Made by a program: the position numbers and the translations under genes. From positions 28,299 to 92,298 of the forward strand of contig JAIKXQ010000038.1 in the NCBI GenBank assembly GCA_024684035.1: 64,000 nucleotides of DNA, written 5' to 3'. Below, piece after piece: positions 37,194 through 47,409 of the stretch; the stretch's first letter is position 1, and each line of letters begins with the position of its first letter. Origin of the DNA: Eubacterium sp. Lineage in GTDB: Bacteria > Bacillota > Clostridia > Lachnospirales > Lachnospiraceae. The notes beneath the pieces were generated by a model. The model did no database searches. It worked only from the letters and a program-made list of their open reading frames with translations, and was not told the DNA's origin.

Positions 37194-39320
37194 TCATCCG
37201 TAGCACAGGAACAGCCGGTCCATGGCGCTCTGCATTATTTTCAGGCTCTCTCCGCCGCCCATCTCCTTGTTCACCTTGTAAGCAATTTTTGCCTCGCTGT
37301 CCGCAGTCCCTTCAAAGCCGTTGACAATGATATCCACCAGCAGATTATTGCCGTCCTTCGACGGTGAAAAGCAGTCGTTCATATCCGGATAGATGTTCAG
37401 AAGATCCATCTCCTTACGCGTCAGCGGAAATGTGGTGGGGATCAGCGAATACCAGAGATTCTCTTCCTGTGACAATTCCGGATGTCTGACGACCCCGAGC
37501 GCAACGGCATTCTCAATGTTTGCCTCTCCTTCTTTGCCGGCATCCTCCATGCACTGATACTCCACCGCATGACTCTTCAGAATACCCAGCGTGGATCCGA
37601 GATAGCGCCGCGCATAATCGGTGAAATTCCCGTCTTTCTTCCATATCTCCTCATACAGCTCCGGGGAAATTTCCGGAATCTCCCTGCCTTCGTAAGAAAA
37701 CATCGCATAACTGCCGTCTTCCTTTTTCCTGATACATGCATCCGGTCCGTACGACATCAGAATCACTCCCTCGTCACTGTAGGCATAATCAATCAGCTTC
37801 AGAGCCGCACACAGCTTATCCCTGTCATCCGCTATTCCGTCTGCAGAAATCGCCCATCCGAATGACTTCGCACTCCGCCAGGACTCCGTGAAACGCATAA
37901 TTTTACTGCCGGTTCCGTCATACCACTTCGCGACAGGGGGAAGTACCGGCATATACTTCTCACCGGCGTCAGCCTGCAGCTTTGTACGGTTATATACCGT
38001 CTGCGTCTGATTGTAGTCGTAGTGCATGAATCCCATGTCCCTTTCCAGCATCTCGGCGCTGGTCATAGAAGTACCCTTCCGAAAGGATTCTGAAATCAGT
38101 CCCTCCAGCACCATATCATGCATACGCCCGAGAGCCTGATAGGTCTCCGGCTGCAGCCTTGCGTCTATGAGCTTCCCCGTCTTGCCAAAGTACAGATAAT
38201 CCTGCCGGGAATCCAGTCCCCGCACACCGAAGAGCAGCCCCGCCAGCCGGAACATATCACAGCGGCGCTGGTTGTTGGCATCCTCACGGGTAAAAATCCC
38301 CGCCACCTCTTCTGTCCCGTTCAGCGTCTGCGGATTTGCCTCGATACACCGGAGCAGCGCCACCAGCTCATCCGCATCCCACGCCGCATTCTGTCCAATG
38401 AACAGATCGGAACGTTTCGCTCCGTAATATCCTCCATAGGTCTCATCAATGTATTGGCGGAGCAGGTTTACGGCCTCTACACCGTTCATGCTCCCCCTTT
38501 GATTCATACTTTCTATGACATTCCCGAAAGCATCATAATTCTTGACAATCGTCTCTGTGCTCTTGCCGTCCGGCTTCACGACATCAATATCGTATTTTCC
38601 GCTCAGAGGCATATAGGGTTCATAATGCGGCTCCCCTGTTTTTCCGCAGGATTCCGCCGCAAACGCCCCATCCCCGTCCAGAAGCCGCTGCACCCAGTCA
38701 CTGCGCATCAGCGGCATACGCTCTATGTCGTCAATTCCGTCAAAATACGGTGCGAAATACACGGATCCCATATCTGTATTTCCGGTCACCGACAGCCGTA
38801 CCATATCGTATTCTTCAAGGTTTTCCCGGAAGGAAGGCATAAGATCCAGGTATTTCGAAAGATCCACCAGCTTCCCGGCTTCACCCAGAGCATGCAGCGA
38901 AGGCGCGTTCCCGACCACCAGATCCACCTCATCCAGGCGGCTCCTCCAATAAGCAAGCTCTTCCTCCACATTCTTTCCCCGATACTTGTCCTCGATTTTG
39001 AAATGAAGACGCTTCTCCACTTCCGCCCATGTCGGCTTGAGATCTCCCGGCTGATATACAGATCCGTCAAACAGCGTCACGCCGCCCTTTGCAGTTTCTT
39101 CATCGAAGCTCATTCCGGCCTTGGGAGAATTGTAACCGGTCGCCATACGAAGGACTGTGTCCCCCGGATAGCTGAGTTCCTCAGGAATCTGCGACTCCTC
39201 CGCCTCCGCCTCGGCTCCGGCGGGATGCGACATTGCCGGCTTCCTGTCCTCTTTCCCGGAAGAACAGCCGCAGAGCAGAACAGATATCAACAGAAATGTG
39301 ATCGTTTTTTTTCCTCTCAT
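37194..39320 (-). CDS. Large extracellular solute-binding lipoprotein
   Basis: Signal TITFLLISVLLCGCSSG; YARRYLGSTLGILKS and SBP-like architecture. Confidence 0.75.
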   Translation of the reverse strand: MRGKKTITFLLISVLLCGCSSGKEDRKPAMSHPAGAEAEAEESQIPEELSYPGDTVLRMATGYNSPKAGMSFDEETAKGGVTLFDGSVYQPGDLKPTWAEVEKRLHFKIEDKYRGKNVEEELAYWRSRLDEVDLVVGNAPSLHALGEAGKLVDLSKYLDLMPSFRENLEEYDMVRLSVTGNTDMGSVYFAPYFDGIDDIERMPLMRSDWVQRLLDGDGAFAAESCGKTGEPHYEPYMPLSGKYDIDVVKPDGKSTETIVKNYDAFGNVIESMNQRGSMNGVEAVNLLRQYIDETYGGYYGAKRSDLFIGQNAAWDADELVALLRCIEANPQTLNGTEEVAGIFTREDANNQRRCDMFRLAGLLFGVRGLDSRQDYLYFGKTGKLIDARLQPETYQALGRMHDMVLEGLISESFRKGTSMTSAEMLERDMGFMHYDYNQTQTVYNRTKLQADAGEKYMPVLPPVAKWYDGTGSKIMRFTESWRSAKSFGWAISADGIADDRDKLCAALKLIDYAYSDEGVILMSYGPDACIRKKEDGSYAMFSYEGREIPEISPELYEEIWKKDGNFTDYARRYLGSTLGILKSHAVEYQCMEDAGKEGEANIENAVALGVVRHPELSQEENLWYSLIPTTFPLTRKEMDLLNIYPDMNDCFSPSKDGNNLLVDIIVNGFEGTADSEAKIAYKVNKEMGGGESLKIMQSAMDRLFLCYG

Positions 39321-39368
39321 ATATTTTCTCCAGCCAGCTTATTGTGTCATGCAGGTTCCGATCTTCCG

Positions 39369-40142
39369 TCAGCTGTACAGATTTTCCCACTTCCTCGTCT
39401 CAAAAAAACGGTCCACCGATGTAATAATTGCGTCTCGCAGCTGAGATTTGAGCAGATATCCGTCCGGTTTCAGCCGCATGACACTCATCACACTCTCCCG
39501 ATCGTTCCGGCCGGTGAGAAAGATCACCGGAATATCCGCACAGTTCGGTTCACTGCGGATCATCTCCAGCACCTGCGGCCCCGACGTAACCGGCATGTCA
39601 TAATCCAGCAGAATCAGATCCGGCTTGTGTGATGCCAGATATGTGATCGCCTGCATTCCCGACTTTGTCGCCGTGACATGATATCTGGATCCGAACCAAC
39701 TCTGCATCGTCTGCAGGAACATCGTATCGTCATCCACAAGCAGTATCTGTCTCGCTGCCGCCTTTCCGTCCCCGGAATTTATCAGTGCCTGCATTTGCTG
39801 TGCGATATCCCTGACATTCGCGGGACGCGTAAAAACATACGAAATCAGTTTTTCCGGAACAGACTTCCGGATCTCGGCGATCTCCTGTTCATCTCCCATG
39901 ATGCAAAGCGGCTTATCTTCCCCGAAACAGATGTCTTTGAGATAAACCAGAAGATCGAGAGCCGTGTAGACATAATCACCCGCAAAGAGCATCAGCACGT
40001 CCGCACCTTTTATTTCCGAAGCGACTTTCTCCATTTCCGGTTCGACCGAAGACATCTCGATCTCCATTTCTCCGAGAAGTCTCTTCAGCGTATTCGCCAT
40101 CAGTGCATTGCCGTGATTAATCAGCAGCACCTTTCCTGCCAT
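39369..40142 (-). CDS. Response regulator with N-terminal pseudo-receiver-like region and C-terminal REC domain
   Basis: QILLVDDDTMFLQTMQSWF...LILLDYDMPVTSGPQVLEMI. Confidence 0.88.
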   Translation of the reverse strand: MAGKVLLINHGNALMANTLKRLLGEMEIEMSSVEPEMEKVASEIKGADVLMLFAGDYVYTALDLLVYLKDICFGEDKPLCIMGDEQEIAEIRKSVPEKLISYVFTRPANVRDIAQQMQALINSGDGKAAARQILLVDDDTMFLQTMQSWFGSRYHVTATKSGMQAITYLASHKPDLILLDYDMPVTSGPQVLEMIRSEPNCADIPVIFLTGRNDRESVMSVMRLKPDGYLLKSQLRDAIITSVDRFFETRKWENLYS

Positions 40143-40339
40143 CCTCGTGCCCTCCTATATCATTTTATGATTTAACGATTTGAAACGACACCTGCCGCTC
40201 TCGTTTTTGCACTTTCGTAATATATCGACAACAATTCCGACTCTTATACTTTCCGTCCGCCGTCCGTCCTCATTTCTCTCTTTTCAGCCTCACTCAGGTT
40301 GCCGGAATTTCACTGCGTGACGCAAACCGCCGGGCCTCA

Positions 40340-43300
40340 TCATTTCCCCGCATTTTCGCCGGATTGCAGTATTTCACCTACCTGTTCCCACTCAAAGGTC
40401 TCAATGGCATGCCTTACCTTCTCCACACGTTCGCGCTCTTCTTTGGGCAGCCGGTAGCCCGCCAGAAAATCAAAGACATAGCCCGCACTCTGGGCATCCA
40501 TACTGTCCGCAAAACCTATGAGCTCTCCGTAAGCCTCCTGCAGCTCGTCATCCGAAATCATCGGCAGCGATTCATCCTCCGGCTCCTGCTTCGACTCACA
40601 GAGCGGAGCAAGACCTTTACAGATTCCGCGGATCCCTGCCAGCAAATCGTTGATTTCCGCTCCGACAGCATCCGCATCTTCCGCTTTGCCCGCGTATTCC
40701 AGTTTCTCGGCGAGCGCCCCGACGGACTCTGCGCCGATTGCCCTCGACAGGCTCTTGATTGCATGAATCTTTACGGTTGTATTGCTCAGATCCCCCGCGT
40801 TCCACAAACCTTCAATCTCATCTGCAGAATCCGGCGCATTCTTTGCATAGATTTTCAGCGTATCCAGATAGCTTTCCGCCGAGCCGCAGTGCAAAAGTCC
40901 GCCGTCGATATCCAGTCCCTCCACGGCATGCAGCCACTCCGGAATCACCGCAGTCCCTGCTTCTCCGTCATTTGTGACAGCCTCCGCTTCCGTCTCCTTC
41001 GTGATGACCAGCTTATCTTCCGGAAGATACCGCATCATCATCTCCTCGAGCCTGCCGGCATCAATCGGCTTGGCCAGATAGTCATCAAATCCGGCCGCCA
41101 GATACTGCTCCCGTGCACCGGAGATCGCATTTGCCGTAAGGCAGACAGCAGGCGTCCCGAGATTCGGATTTCCACTCTGGGCACGAAGTTCCTGCAAGGT
41201 CTGTATGCCGTCCTTCTTCGGCATCATGTGATCCAGAAAGATCAAATCATACTTTTTCTGCGCAGTGAAGTCCAGACACTCATCGCCGCTCTCTGCGGTA
41301 TCAATGATTACCCCTGTGCGCTTCAGAAGACTCCGGAAAACTTCCAGATTCATCGGAGTATCATCAACCACAAGCACATTCGCATCCGGAGCGGTAAATT
41401 TCTCCCGGTATTTCTTTCTTCCCGCAACAAAAGCCTGAAAAGCCGCCTCATAGTCGCCCAGTTCATCCCATCTCACGACCTTCTGTTTCACGCGGAAGGA
41501 AAAGGTGGAGCCCTCCCCGTAGACACTCTTCACCACCAGGAAGCTTCCCATCATCTCCAGAAGCTTCTTCGTGATATTCATGCCGAGGCCGGTTCCCTCA
41601 ATGTTGCGGTTTCGCTTCTCCTCGATCCGCTCAAACTCAGAGAACAGCTTTTCCAGATCCTCCGGTTTGATCCCGATTCCCGTATCTGTAACCGATACCG
41701 ACATCCAGATTTCATCCGGTTCCCCGTCCACTTTTTCATATCCCATATGCAGGGTGACGCTGCCCTTCTCCGTATACTTCACTGCATTTGTGAGTATGTT
41801 GGTGATTACCTGTTTGATCCGGATTTCATCGCCGTAGAGAAGCTTCGGCATCTTCTCATCCAGCTCCAGAATGATTTGCAGTCCCTTCTTCTCCGCGCGG
41901 CTCTCTACCATACTGACAAGATCATTAATCACAGAGGACAGATCATACTCCACCGGCAGGATTTCCATCTTTCCCGCCTCAATCTTGGAGAAATCCAGAA
42001 TATCGTTAATCAGTCCCAGAAGTGTATTGCCGGCGGTCTTGATACTCTCGGCATACAGAAGAATATTTACATCCTCACATTCACGCAGAATCATTTCATC
42101 CATGCCCAGCACGGCATTGATCGGCGTACGGATCTCATGTGACATATTGGCAAGGAAATGCGACTTCGCCCGATTCGCCTCGTCCGCAGCCTCTTTTGCC
42201 TCCTCAATTCTCCGGTACTGGTCATTGATAATCTCATAGTAATTGGCGGACATCTTCAGTCCGAACGCCAGCGAGAAGATGAGAAAGCTGGACGAACACA
42301 ATATAACCCGGAACACAAAGTCTTTGATGTACTCATCCATATTCTGCATGGACACGTCCACGCCGGCATAAGCCACGCATTCTCCCTGCGCATTTCGAAT
42401 CGGCTGATACACCTTCATCATCCATCCGTCCAGGCCTTTACTTTCCACCGGTCTGATGTCTTCTCCCGCAAGCAGCCTTGAGAGATTCTCCTCCATGTCC
42501 GCGGCAAAAGGAACTACCGTTCCCGGCTCATGCGTCTGTCCGTCTTCCGACGCCTCGAATATCACATGACAACCATCCTCTTGAATCCTGTAGACATACA
42601 CCGATTCCAGGTACGGCGTATTGTCCCTGATTCCCTGCAAAACCGCTTTCACATCCGTATAGCTCTGCGCCCCGTAACCGGTCCGAAGATAGGTATCTAC
42701 CAGTCGCGAATCCACAGCATTTACAGCCTGATGTGCAGCTCCGATCGCCGCGTTCATCCGCTCTTTTCTCGCCGTCGACGTGTAAAGAGCGACACTGATC
42801 CATACACATACACATACCAGAGCGACCGCTTCCACACCGAGAATAACCAATAAGCGGTGGTGCTTTCTCCTGATATCCTGTTCATTCACTTCGTCTCTGT
42901 GAAAGTTGTCAATTTTTGCCCGGATACGATCCGGCACAAAATGCGCACAGCACACTCCCAGCAAAACAACGAAAAATTTGTCCGTAATATTGAGCAGCAG
43001 ATTCATGAGGATCAACGCCGGCAGCCTTCCCAGCACCGACTTCTCGACGGCCTGATCCAGATAAATGACAGAATCATAGTCCATTCGAATCACGGTATTC
43101 ATAGTAGTCACAACAATACCGCCGATCACTCCGCTGACCAGAGAAAGTGCAAGCGCCAGCAGCAGCCATCCGCCCCTTCGCCGAAGGATTTTCTTCGCAA
43201 TCAGATTCGAAGCCGCAATGGCCACACAAATATTGGACACCGAAAAATAGATCAGCACACGGTTCAGCGGAATACAGCAAATGCTGGAAACAAGTGCTGT

Positions 43301-43486
43301 AATAATCGCCGCAAGCGGATCGCAAATACATGCAACAAAAATAGTACCTGCCGTGTCCAGGAACAGCGGCAGGTTCAACCACTGATTAAGCGCACACAAC
43401 GATACATTCAACAAAATACCGCCGATAATAACAGAATTTCTCTCCAGTATTCCCCGATTAAAGTTCCATTTTTGCCATCTCTGCAT
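40340..43486 (-). CDS. Hybrid sensor histidine kinase (multi-TM N-terminus, extracytoplasmic sensor, HisKA, HATPase, REC, HPt)
   Basis: FLANMSHEIRTPINAVLGM, DTGIGIKPEDLEKLF, GTGLGMNITKKL, VLVVDDTPMN, VKIHAIKSLSRAIG. Confidence 0.93.
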   Translation of the reverse strand: MQRWQKWNFNRGILERNSVIIGGILLNVSLCALNQWLNLPLFLDTAGTIFVACICDPLAAIITALVSSICCIPLNRVLIYFSVSNICVAIAASNLIAKKILRRRGGWLLLALALSLVSGVIGGIVVTTMNTVIRMDYDSVIYLDQAVEKSVLGRLPALILMNLLLNITDKFFVVLLGVCCAHFVPDRIRAKIDNFHRDEVNEQDIRRKHHRLLVILGVEAVALVCVCVWISVALYTSTARKERMNAAIGAAHQAVNAVDSRLVDTYLRTGYGAQSYTDVKAVLQGIRDNTPYLESVYVYRIQEDGCHVIFEASEDGQTHEPGTVVPFAADMEENLSRLLAGEDIRPVESKGLDGWMMKVYQPIRNAQGECVAYAGVDVSMQNMDEYIKDFVFRVILCSSSFLIFSLAFGLKMSANYYEIINDQYRRIEEAKEAADEANRAKSHFLANMSHEIRTPINAVLGMDEMILRECEDVNILLYAESIKTAGNTLLGLINDILDFSKIEAGKMEILPVEYDLSSVINDLVSMVESRAEKKGLQIILELDEKMPKLLYGDEIRIKQVITNILTNAVKYTEKGSVTLHMGYEKVDGEPDEIWMSVSVTDTGIGIKPEDLEKLFSEFERIEEKRNRNIEGTGLGMNITKKLLEMMGSFLVVKSVYGEGSTFSFRVKQKVVRWDELGDYEAAFQAFVAGRKKYREKFTAPDANVLVVDDTPMNLEVFRSLLKRTGVIIDTAESGDECLDFTAQKKYDLIFLDHMMPKKDGIQTLQELRAQSGNPNLGTPAVCLTANAISGAREQYLAAGFDDYLAKPIDAGRLEEMMMRYLPEDKLVITKETEAEAVTNDGEAGTAVIPEWLHAVEGLDIDGGLLHCGSAESYLDTLKIYAKNAPDSADEIEGLWNAGDLSNTTVKIHAIKSLSRAIGAESVGALAEKLEYAGKAEDADAVGAEINDLLAGIRGICKGLAPLCESKQEPEDESLPMISDDELQEAYGELIGFADSMDAQSAGYVFDFLAGYRLPKEERERVEKVRHAIETFEWEQVGEILQSGENAGK

Positions 43487-43711
43487 AGAATCTCTCCTGC
43501 ATTGCACGCCAAACAATCTACGACTTCATTCTCCGTGTTCTATTCAGTTTTTCTTTCATTTGCATTATACCCAAGCAAAACAGTAGTGTTGTTTTGGTAT
43601 ATTTATTTCCATTATACTTCTGATTCCGGGAAATGACAAACAGGATATTAAACAGATTAAAGATCTTCCCTCCACCTGCAGAGCAGGTGGTTTTATTTTC
43701 ACTGTGACACA

Positions 43712-43758
43712 AAAAAACACAGCCGGGATCTTAGGTGATTCCAGACTGCGTTTTTTTC
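43712..43758 (-). terminator. Intrinsic terminator
   Basis: Minus strand AACGCAGTCTGGAATC...GATCCCGGCTGTGTTTTTTTG. Confidence 0.65.
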
Positions 43759-43776
43759 TCTTCTTTTCTTTGATTT

Positions 43777-44412
43777 TTACTTCTTCTCCGGCTCCGGTGC
43801 CTCTTCCTTCGCCGCCTTTGCTTTTCTGGTGAGATTCGGAAGCTTGTAGTCTCTGTCGAGCTGTTCCGCAAACCGTCCGAAGTTGTTCATGGTCTTGTCC
43901 ACTTTGAATTTCTTCCCTCCGGCGGGATTGAGAACCAGGCTGTTGCAGGTGATCATCCGATCGGAACCGTTTTTCTTGACGGTGCGGATGTCATCGAAAG
44001 TCGTCCTCTGCGCTTTTCCGAAAGACGGGTGCACATAGATCTGTTTTCCCTCCACAAGAAGTCGGAAACAAAGCGCACGTCTCGCCATGACAAAGAAAAT
44101 CACGGATGCTGCCACAACGACGCCGATCTCACAGATAAAAGCAACGGTCATCGCCTCGTCTTTTCCGGATGCCTTGCCGAAATAGCCGATCAGAAAGGAA
44201 AGACCCACACCGGCCAGCATGACGAACAGTCCTGTAAAAAAACCTGACGGCGCGTATTTCACAATGTAGTGCTCGGGATCCTCGTCCTTCGCAAGCTTTT
44301 TCTCGGTGGCTGTAAGCCCTCCGCCCATGGCGGAAATCGTAACGAGCAGTGCCAGAACCGCGCCGATTGCGAGGCCGCTCCACTCTACCAAAGCAATAAA
44401 TACAGTTGACAT
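43777..44412 (-). CDS. Conserved membrane protein, unknown function
   Basis: Several TM segments plus a PH-like tail (KQIYVHPSFGKAQRTTFDDIRTVKK). Confidence 0.7.
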   Translation of the reverse strand: MSTVFIALVEWSGLAIGAVLALLVTISAMGGGLTATEKKLAKDEDPEHYIVKYAPSGFFTGLFVMLAGVGLSFLIGYFGKASGKDEAMTVAFICEIGVVVAASVIFFVMARRALCFRLLVEGKQIYVHPSFGKAQRTTFDDIRTVKKNGSDRMITCNSLVLNPAGGKKFKVDKTMNNFGRFAEQLDRDYKLPNLTRKAKAAKEEAPEPEKK

Positions 44413-44567
44413 TCGTCCCCCTTTTAACCCTCTCTATCAGGTCATATATGAATTCATATGAATTTTATCATTGCGCCTTTTTGTTGTCAACGGAATCGGG
44501 ACTCCCGAAACCGGTGGCAAAAGTGCCGGATTCCGCATGAATACAAGCGATTCCGCCCTTCCCTATA

Positions 44568-44596
44568 TTGACATTACACAGGGAAACGTATATAAT
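44568..44596 (+). promoter_or_regulatory. Consensus promoter for greA-lysS
   Basis: TTGACA (44568-44573), 17-bp spacer, TATAAT (44591-44596). Confidence 0.88.
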
Positions 44597-44685
44597 ATGG
44601 CAATTGCGGAATCTGCTTTTTTTGCGGATCACGCATGTTAATTAGGAAGAGTAAAATTTGTGACAAGATCGCGGGGTAAATCAAT

Positions 44686-45171
44686 ATGGCAGAACCAAAG
44701 AAAACTATTATGACTTATGCCGGTCTGAAAGCGCTCGAGAGTGAACTCGAGGATCTTCAGGTCAACAAACGTAAAGAGATCGCTGAGAAGCTGAAAGAAG
44801 CCCGCGCACAGGGTGACCTTTCAGAGAATGCCGAGTATGATGCCGCTAAGGATGAGCAGGCTCAGATCGAGGCCCGCATCGAAGAGATCGAGAACATTCT
44901 TAAGAACGCCGATGTCGTTGTGGAAGAGGAAGCTGATTCCAACACCGTAAACGTAGGCTGCAAGATCAAAGTTCTCGACAAAACCTATGACGAAGAGCTT
45001 GAATTCCAGATCGTCGGCTCCACAGAGGCCAACAGTCTGAAGGGCAAGATCTCCAATGAGTCTCCGGTCGGCCGCGCACTTCTCGGTCATGAGATCGGCG
45101 ACGTGGTTACTATCGAGACACCGGCCGGTGACGAGCAGTACGAGATCCTTGTCATCGAACGCAACGTCTGA
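44686..45171 (+). CDS. greA: Transcription elongation factor GreA
   Basis: LKALESELEDLQVNKRKEIAEKLKEARAQGDLSENAEYDAAKDEQ. Confidence 0.96.
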   Translation: MAEPKKTIMTYAGLKALESELEDLQVNKRKEIAEKLKEARAQGDLSENAEYDAAKDEQAQIEARIEEIENILKNADVVVEEEADSNTVNVGCKIKVLDKTYDEELEFQIVGSTEANSLKGKISNESPVGRALLGHEIGDVVTIETPAGDEQYEILVIERNV

Positions 45172-45283
45172 GACATAGGATATACTTTATTCTGCAGACC
45201 GGGTTCATCCGTCCGTTCCGGCCGGGTGACCCGGTCACTTGCAGATAATCAAGACCGTGTAGGAAAAGAAAGAGGAGAAAAAA

Positions 45284-47227
45284 ATGGCTGAGCAGAACAA
45301 AAAACCTGAGCAGGATCTGAATCAGGTACTGAAAGTCCGCCGCGAGAAACTGGCAGAACTTCAGGCAGCAGGGAACGATCCCTTTGTAATCACAAAGTAC
45401 AACCAGACACATCACAGTCAGGAGATCAAAGACAACTTCGCAGATCTCGAGGAGAAGGATGTATCGATTGCCGGAAGAATCATGAGCAAACGCGTCATGG
45501 GTAAGGCATCTTTCTGCCACATCCAGGACAAACAGGGAATGATCCAGTGCTACGTTGCCCGTGACGCCCTGGGCGAGGATGAGTACAAGGCATTCAAGAA
45601 GATGGATATCGGTGATATCGTCGGAATCGAGGGCTTCGTTTTTGCCACAAAGACAGGTGAGACATCTGTTCACGCCAAAAAGATCACCCTTCTGTCCAAA
45701 TCTCTTCAGCCGCTCCCGGAGAAATTCCACGGTCTGGTAGATACCGATATCCGTTATCGCCAGAGATATGTGGATCTCATTATGAACCAGGAGGTTAAGG
45801 CAACCTTCATCAAACGTTCCGAGATCATCCGTGAAATCCGTAATTTCCTTGCAGGCCGTGACTTCATGGAAGTTGAGACACCGATGCTGGTAGACAATGC
45901 CGGCGGTGCCGCAGCAAGACCTTTCATCACACATTACAACGCCCTTGGCGAGGACAAGAAGCTCCGCATCTCTCTGGAGCTTTACCTGAAACGTCTGATC
46001 GTCGGCGGCCTTGAGCGTGTCTTCGAGATCGGCCGTGTATTCCGTAATGAGGGTCTCGACCAGAGACACAACCCGGAGTTCACACTGATGGAGCTGTACC
46101 AGGCATACACAGACTACAACGGCATGATGGAGCTGACAGAGAGCATGTTCCGTTACCTCGCCGAGAAAGTCTGCGGCACAACTACCATCCAGTACGAAGA
46201 TAAAGTCATCGACCTCGGAAAACCTTTCCGTCGCCTGACCATGGAGGACGCCATCAAAGAAGAGACCGGCATCGACTTCTCCACCATCGAGACAGACGAA
46301 GAGGCAAAAGCCCTTGCAAAAGAGAGGGGCATCGAGTATGAGGACCGCCACAAGAAGGGCGACATCGTAAACCTCTTCTTCGACGAGTTCTGCGAGGACA
46401 AGATGATCCAGCCTACCTTCATCATGGATCATCCCATCGAGATCTCTCCTCTTACAAAGAAAAAACCGGAGGATCCTTCCAAAGTTGAGCGTTTTGAGCT
46501 CTACATCAACGGTTGGGAGATGTGTAACGCTTATTCCGAGCTGAATGACCCGATCGACCAGCGCGAGCGTTTTGCCGCACAGGACGCTCTCTCCGAGCAG
46601 GGTGACGAGGAAGCTCAGCACACTGACGAGGACTTCCTGAACGCTCTGGAGATCGGTATGCCGCCTACAGGTGGTATCGGCTACGGTATCGACCGTCTCG
46701 TGATGCTCCTTACAAACAGCGCTGCCATCCGTGACGTCCTCCTCTTCCCGACGATGCGCAGCGGCAGCTCCGCAGGAAACAAGGACAAGAAGGAAGATGC
46801 TGCAGCAGAGGAGAAGACAGGTTTCTTCACTCCCAACGAGAAGATCGACTTCAGCAATGTGGCCATCGAACCTCTCTTCGAAGAGACCGTTGATTTCGAG
46901 ACTTTCAGCAAGTCAGATTTCCGTGCCGTTAAGGTAAAGGCCTGCCAGGCAGTACCGAAGTCCAAGAAGCTTCTTCAGTTCACACTGGATGACGGAAGCG
47001 GCACAGACAGAACCATCCTCTCCGGAATTCACGCGTTCTACGAGCCGGAAGAGCTGGTTGGAAAAACACTTGTTGCCATCACGAACCTGCCGCCGAGAGC
47101 TATGATGGGCATCGAGTCCTGTGGTATGCTTCTCTCCGCAGTGAACAACAAGAAGGACAGCGACGAGGAAGAGCTTCATCTGCTGATGATCGACAATCAT
47201 ATTCCTGCAGGTGCAAAACTGTACTGA
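45284..47227 (+). CDS. lysS: Lysyl-tRNA synthetase fused to a C-terminal tRNA-binding (Trbp111-like) domain
   Basis: Class II LysRS core (GRVFRNEGLDQRHNPEFTLMELY); C-terminal FSKSDFRAVKVKACQAVPKSKKLLQFTLDDGSGTDRTILSGI. Confidence 0.95.
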   Translation: MAEQNKKPEQDLNQVLKVRREKLAELQAAGNDPFVITKYNQTHHSQEIKDNFADLEEKDVSIAGRIMSKRVMGKASFCHIQDKQGMIQCYVARDALGEDEYKAFKKMDIGDIVGIEGFVFATKTGETSVHAKKITLLSKSLQPLPEKFHGLVDTDIRYRQRYVDLIMNQEVKATFIKRSEIIREIRNFLAGRDFMEVETPMLVDNAGGAAARPFITHYNALGEDKKLRISLELYLKRLIVGGLERVFEIGRVFRNEGLDQRHNPEFTLMELYQAYTDYNGMMELTESMFRYLAEKVCGTTTIQYEDKVIDLGKPFRRLTMEDAIKEETGIDFSTIETDEEAKALAKERGIEYEDRHKKGDIVNLFFDEFCEDKMIQPTFIMDHPIEISPLTKKKPEDPSKVERFELYINGWEMCNAYSELNDPIDQRERFAAQDALSEQGDEEAQHTDEDFLNALEIGMPPTGGIGYGIDRLVMLLTNSAAIRDVLLFPTMRSGSSAGNKDKKEDAAAEEKTGFFTPNEKIDFSNVAIEPLFEETVDFETFSKSDFRAVKVKACQAVPKSKKLLQFTLDDGSGTDRTILSGIHAFYEPEELVGKTLVAITNLPPRAMMGIESCGMLLSAVNNKKDSDEEELHLLMIDNHIPAGAKLY

Positions 47228-47254
47228 TCTTACCGTTTCGGTTTTGTCCTGAAT

Positions 47255-47304
47255 AAAAGAGACCGGAGCCTGTTCACATGAACAGGCTCCGGTCTCTTTT
47301 TGTA
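47255..47304 (+). terminator. lysS terminator, 22-bp perfect stem
   Basis: AAAAGAGACCGGAGCCTGTTCA-CA-TGAACAGGCTCCGGTCTCTTTT. Confidence 0.9.
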
Positions 47305-47331
47305 TTTCTTTATCTTGTCTTACGAAAAATC

Positions 47332-47409
47332 TTATGAAAGGAAGAGTTCCACGTCCAGATTGATTCTGTTTTATGGAAGGAAGGGTTCCCCGTCCAGATC
47401 AATTCTGTG
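47332..47409 (-). repeat. 39-bp imperfect tandem duplication spanning the cellulase stop codon
   Basis: HRIDLDGEPFLP* (47371-47409) then NRINLDVELFLS* (47332-47370). Confidence 0.85.

Noticed and set aside
40364-42142. 592-aa ORF antisense to the hybrid kinase
   Set aside because: His/Arg/Cys-rich composition without domain features; shadow of a strong CDS. Same reasoning for 276..1553, 2269..3288, 14955..16313, 26815..28188, 28750..29868, 38118..39632, 45152..46621, 53036..54724, 56021..57466 and 58721..60121.
43672-43700. CCACCTGC-AGA-GCAGGTGG-TTTTATTTT hairpin as a kinase attenuator
   Set aside because: The T tract is on the plus strand whereas the kinase is transcribed on minus; function unclear, no plus-strand gene to serve.
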